NCBI GenBank assembly: GCA_029555885.1
Contig: JAKPQT010000317.1
Coordinates: 1-8,519, forward strand
Direction: 5' to 3'
Source: Chloroflexota bacterium
Lineage (GTDB): Bacteria; Chloroflexota; Anaerolineae; CG2-30-64-16
Length of the DNA stretch: 8,519 bases
This document shows, piece after piece, positions 6,743-8,519 of the stretch. Below the pieces are notes generated by a model. It was not told the origin of the DNA. It did no database searches and worked only from the letters and a program-made list of their open reading frames with translations. How positions within the stretch are numbered: position 1 is the stretch's first letter; every line of letters begins with the position of its first letter. Both the position numbers and the translations under genes were made by a program.

Positions 6743-7081
6743 TCAGCGCACGATGGCCGAGATAATCCAGGTCAGGATGCTGAGCAGGATGGAGGCAAAC
6801 AGCGCACCGAAGAAGCCCTGCACCTTCACCCCTTTGACAAGGGCGGCCATCAACATCAGCATGAGCGCGTTCAGCACCAGCGCAAAAAGCCCCAGCGTCA
6901 GGATGGTGATGGGGAGCGACAGAAAGGCGAGCACGGGCCGCACGAACGCGTTCAGCAGGCCCAGCACGAGCGCGGCGACAAGCGCCGTCCCTGCATTCTC
7001 GATCTCGATGCCGAAGCGCAGCCGGGAGATGAGATAGAGACTGAGCGCAGTAATCAGCCAGGTAATCAGGAAGTTCGTCAT
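6743..7081 (-). CDS. YvlD / phage holin family 4 small membrane protein
   Basis: A 112-residue, very hydrophobic protein with about four membrane helices (near 3-19, 31-48, 53-82 and 88-110). The central segment NAFVRPVLAFLSLPITIL (44-61), followed by TLGLFALVLNALMLML, is the hallmark of the PF04020 family, called phage holin 4 in databases but found widely on bacterial chromosomes (e.g. Bacillus subtilis YvlD). No phage genes are nearby, so a lytic role is unlikely; family members are linked to envelope stress in some bacteria, and the function here is unknown. The ATG has a strong GGAGG 5 bases upstream. It lies 69 bases after the URO-D family gene on the same strand and may be cotranscribed with it. 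The 69-base gap holds nothing else that I recognise. Confidence 0.88.
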   Translation of the reverse strand: MTNFLITWLITALSLYLISRLRFGIEIENAGTALVAALVLGLLNAFVRPVLAFLSLPITILTLGLFALVLNALMLMLMAALVKGVKVQGFFGALFASILLSILTWIISAIVR

Positions 7082-7150
7082 ATAGCCCTCCTTGCAAGCA
7101 TATCACCTTCCATTACGCAAGATGGGCCAGGAAGTTGCTGCGCATGGGTC

Positions 7151-8248
7151 TCAGTACACCCCGTATTCCTCGATGGCCTCGTAGAGCGCGACGATGTTTT
7201 CCCACGGCACATCCGGTTCCAGGCTGTGCGTCGGGCCGAGCACCAGCCCGCCGTCATACCCCACCGTCTCGATGCGCCGCCTGACCTCCGCGCGCACGTC
7301 GTCCGGCGTGCCGAACGGCATCGTCGTCTGCGTGCCGATGGTGCCCCACAGGGCCAGCCGGTCGCCGTAGCGCTGTTTGACGGCCACCGGGTCGATGCAC
7401 TCCGGCTGGACCGGGTTGAGGATGGTCACGCCGATGTCGATCAGCTCCGGAATGATGGCCGACGGGTTGCCGTCCGAGTGGTAGAACACGGGCAGGTCGG
7501 GCTTAACCGCACGCGCCGAATCGATGATGCGCTGCATCCGGCCCTTGAACCACCGGCGCCAAGTCGCCGGACTCATCAACATGCCCGTCTGCATGCTGAC
7601 GTCGTCGCCCAGGACGAGCACGTCGACGTCCTGCTCCGCGAAGAAGCGCGCCTGGCCGCAGCGGATGTCGGTGATGCGGTCCAGCAGACACTCCGCGAAC
7701 GCGGGTTGGTCGCGGAAGTCGCGGAATAGCTCCTCCATCCCGCGCAGTTGCCAGGCCACCTCGAAGATGGTGACGGCCATCGCGCCAGCCACGGCCAGGT
7801 CGCGGGCGTGGTGCGCCTGAATCTGTGCGCTTGCGTGCGCGTGCCGTGCGGGGTCTGCGTAGTCAGGCAGCGGGAAAGCTTCGAACTGGCGCAGCGTGTC
7901 GAACTCCGTCATCGGCGCAATCATGCTGGTGAAGTGGTAGAACGTGCCGGGCAGGTGGGCCGTGCCCCACTCGGTAATCTCGGCCTCTGCGGGCAGGTCG
8001 GGGTAGTAGGCGGCATAGCGGTCGCGGCGCGCGGCGCGGTCCTGTGCCGCGGCCTCCGGCGGGAGGTCCGTGGCGACGAAGCGCACGTCGATGTTGAAGT
8101 ATGCGTCGGGGTCGTCGCGGCCGGTGCGCCGGCGGAAGGTGTCGAGCACGGCGGGGGTGAAGCCCCAGCTCAGGTCCTTGGGGACGCGGTCGGGCCGGCG
8201 GCGCGACACGGCGGCGAGCACGCGCTCGCGGGGGGTCATGGTGGTCAT
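7151..8248 (-). CDS. Uroporphyrinogen decarboxylase (URO-D) superfamily protein, not HemE
   Basis: A 365-residue cytoplasmic protein of the URO-D/methyltransferase TIM-barrel superfamily, full length. Recognisable family segments are LVLGDDVSMQTGMLMSP (211-227), VFYHSDGN (254-261), ILNPVQPE (276-283), GTIGTQTTMPFGTPDDV (302-318) and GPTHSLEPDVPWENIVALY (338-356). The N-terminal MRQAGR motif of true HemE is missing, so heme synthesis is unlikely. Relatives include corrinoid-dependent methyltransferases such as MtaA and CmuA, which use an HxC...C zinc site. Here the position reads His257-Ser-Asp with a Cys only at 284, so zinc binding and methyl transfer are open. Related proteins are often encoded beside sugar or methyl-compound catabolism genes; no such neighbour is visible. 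The ATG at 8248 has AGGAG 5 bases upstream, better placed than the ATG at residue 4. Confidence 0.85.
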   Translation of the reverse strand: MTTMTPRERVLAAVSRRRPDRVPKDLSWGFTPAVLDTFRRRTGRDDPDAYFNIDVRFVATDLPPEAAAQDRAARRDRYAAYYPDLPAEAEITEWGTAHLPGTFYHFTSMIAPMTEFDTLRQFEAFPLPDYADPARHAHASAQIQAHHARDLAVAGAMAVTIFEVAWQLRGMEELFRDFRDQPAFAECLLDRITDIRCGQARFFAEQDVDVLVLGDDVSMQTGMLMSPATWRRWFKGRMQRIIDSARAVKPDLPVFYHSDGNPSAIIPELIDIGVTILNPVQPECIDPVAVKQRYGDRLALWGTIGTQTTMPFGTPDDVRAEVRRRIETVGYDGGLVLGPTHSLEPDVPWENIVALYEAIEEYGVY

Positions 8249-8281
8249 GGCTGCTCCTGCGTGAGAAGGTTGCTACCGCCG

Positions 8282-8287
8282 ATTGTA
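8282..8287 (-). promoter_or_regulatory. Candidate -10 box for the URO-D family gene
   Basis: On the minus strand TACAAT (8287-8282) matches five of six bases of the -10 consensus and lies 33 bases before the ATG. The -35 region at 17 bases (TTCCCC) is a poor match. The gene may thus be expressed separately from the upstream ligase gene. Confidence 0.33.
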
Positions 8288-8342
8288 CGCCGACTTGCGC
8301 GGATGGGGAAAACAGCGCAGCGCGGAAACACCGCCAGGCACA

Positions 8343-8377
8343 CACAAGCCCGATTTCTGGTGGAAAACGGGCTTGTG
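8343..8377 (-). terminator. Long stem-loop downstream of the CoA ligase gene
   Basis: CACAAGCCCG (8343-8352) and CGGGCTTGTG (8368-8377) are perfect 10-base arms. After one A/A mismatch four more pairs form (TTTC with GAAA), leaving the 5-base loop 8358-8362. It lies about 34 bases past the ligase stop, in a suitable position for termination. No T-tract follows on the minus strand, so classical intrinsic termination is not certain. Confidence 0.5.
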
Positions 8378-8385
8378 CGGCTGTG

Positions 8386-8401
8386 CCGAGCTGGTGCTCG
8401 G
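8386..8401 (-). terminator. Short stem-loop just after the CoA ligase stop codon
   Basis: CCGAGC-TGGT-GCTCGG is a perfect 6-bp stem with a 4-base loop, 9 bases beyond the ligase stop and 8 bases before the longer stem-loop (8343-8377) in the direction of transcription. With that structure it forms a tandem pair. It might help end transcription or protect the mRNA end. Confidence 0.4.
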
Positions 8402-8410
8402 CGATCCATT

Positions 8411-8519
8411 TTACTCCTCCAGCGTGGTTAGGTCGCCTTCGGGCAGGCCCTGGGCGCGGGCGCGCAGCACGCGGCGCATGATCTTGCCGCTGCGGGTCTT
8501 AGGCAGTTGCGGCACGAAG
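8411..8519 (-). CDS. Acetyl-CoA synthetase-type CoA ligase, C-terminal end only
   Basis: Thirty-five codons and a TAA stop of a leftward gene whose start lies beyond the right edge of the window. The peptide contains [20 protein letters not shown], the C-terminal signature of AMP-forming acyl-CoA ligases; the Lys in RSGKIMRR is the residue that drives the adenylation step and is the one acetylated in AcsA. The ending GDLTTLEE resembles the GDxSTLED ending of acetyl-CoA synthetases, which convert acetate, ATP and CoA to acetyl-CoA. Acetate is therefore the likeliest substrate, but propionate or another short acid cannot be excluded from so short a piece. The URO-D family gene follows after 162 bases on the same strand. 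Confidence 0.85.
   Translation of the reverse strand, partial: FVPQLPKTRSGKIMRRVLRARAQGLPEGDLTTLEE

Noticed and set aside
6743..7081. Prophage remnant suggested by the holin-like name
   Set aside because: The protein is of the chromosomal YvlD type and no endolysin, capsid or integrase gene is present.
6710..7729. A 339-codon + strand open frame
   Set aside because: It spans the ends of two well-supported minus-strand genes and the terminator; the composition (His, Gln, Arg) is that of a shadow frame.
7748..8431. A 227-codon + strand open frame
   Set aside because: It lies opposite the URO-D family gene and continues through the hairpins, with no recognisable motif.
1..8519. CRISPR array, tRNA or rRNA gene, insertion sequence
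   Set aside because: No regularly spaced longer repeats, cloverleaf, ribosomal RNA segment, transposase or terminal repeats were seen.

Overview
This 8.5 kb window is GC-rich bacterial chromosome with tightly packed genes. The gene set points to a Chloroflexota-like bacterium (Anaerolineae or relatives): a LysM/L,D-transpeptidase with a variant active site, a copper nitrite reductase carrying an extra N-terminal cupredoxin domain, and an atypical URO-D family protein. This placement is inferred from family resemblance and was not tested. I see no insertion sequence, phage, tRNA, rRNA, CRISPR or other sign of a mobile region.

Layout. Positions 1-718 (+) hold the C-terminal part of a CehA/McbA-type PHP metallohydrolase. 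It converges on a LysM-containing L,D-transpeptidase (825-1652, -), and the gap between them has two small hairpins with the same stem. A leftward cluster follows: a ModA-like lipoprotein (4027-4881), a ModB-like permease (3353-4030), a ModC-like ATPase (2230-3351) and a YjbQ family protein (1768-2187). The three transporter genes overlap or nearly touch, and yjbQ follows after about 40 bases, so this looks like one operon. Divergent from modA is nirK (5118-6686, +), a membrane-anchored copper nitrite reductase. It ends at a strong stem-loop shared with a convergent small four-helix membrane protein of the YvlD/phage-holin-4 family (6743-7081, -). Upstream of that are a URO-D superfamily protein (7151-8248, -) and the last 35 codons of an acetyl-CoA synthetase-type ligase (8411-8519, -).

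How the genes may work together. NirK reduces nitrite to nitric oxide and needs copper, not molybdenum. Respiratory nitrate reductases, which make nitrite, need molybdenum cofactor, so a molybdate-type importer divergent from nirK fits a denitrifying lifestyle. No nitrate reductase is visible here and the link is an inference. The other genes appear to be general housekeeping or peripheral metabolism: envelope cross-linking, a PHP hydrolase, acetate activation and a probable methyl-transfer or decarboxylase-type enzyme. I did not find a clearly new multi-gene system. The most notable points are the NirK domain architecture, the altered catalytic or ligand motifs in the transpeptidase and the ModA-like protein, and several structured intergenic regions.
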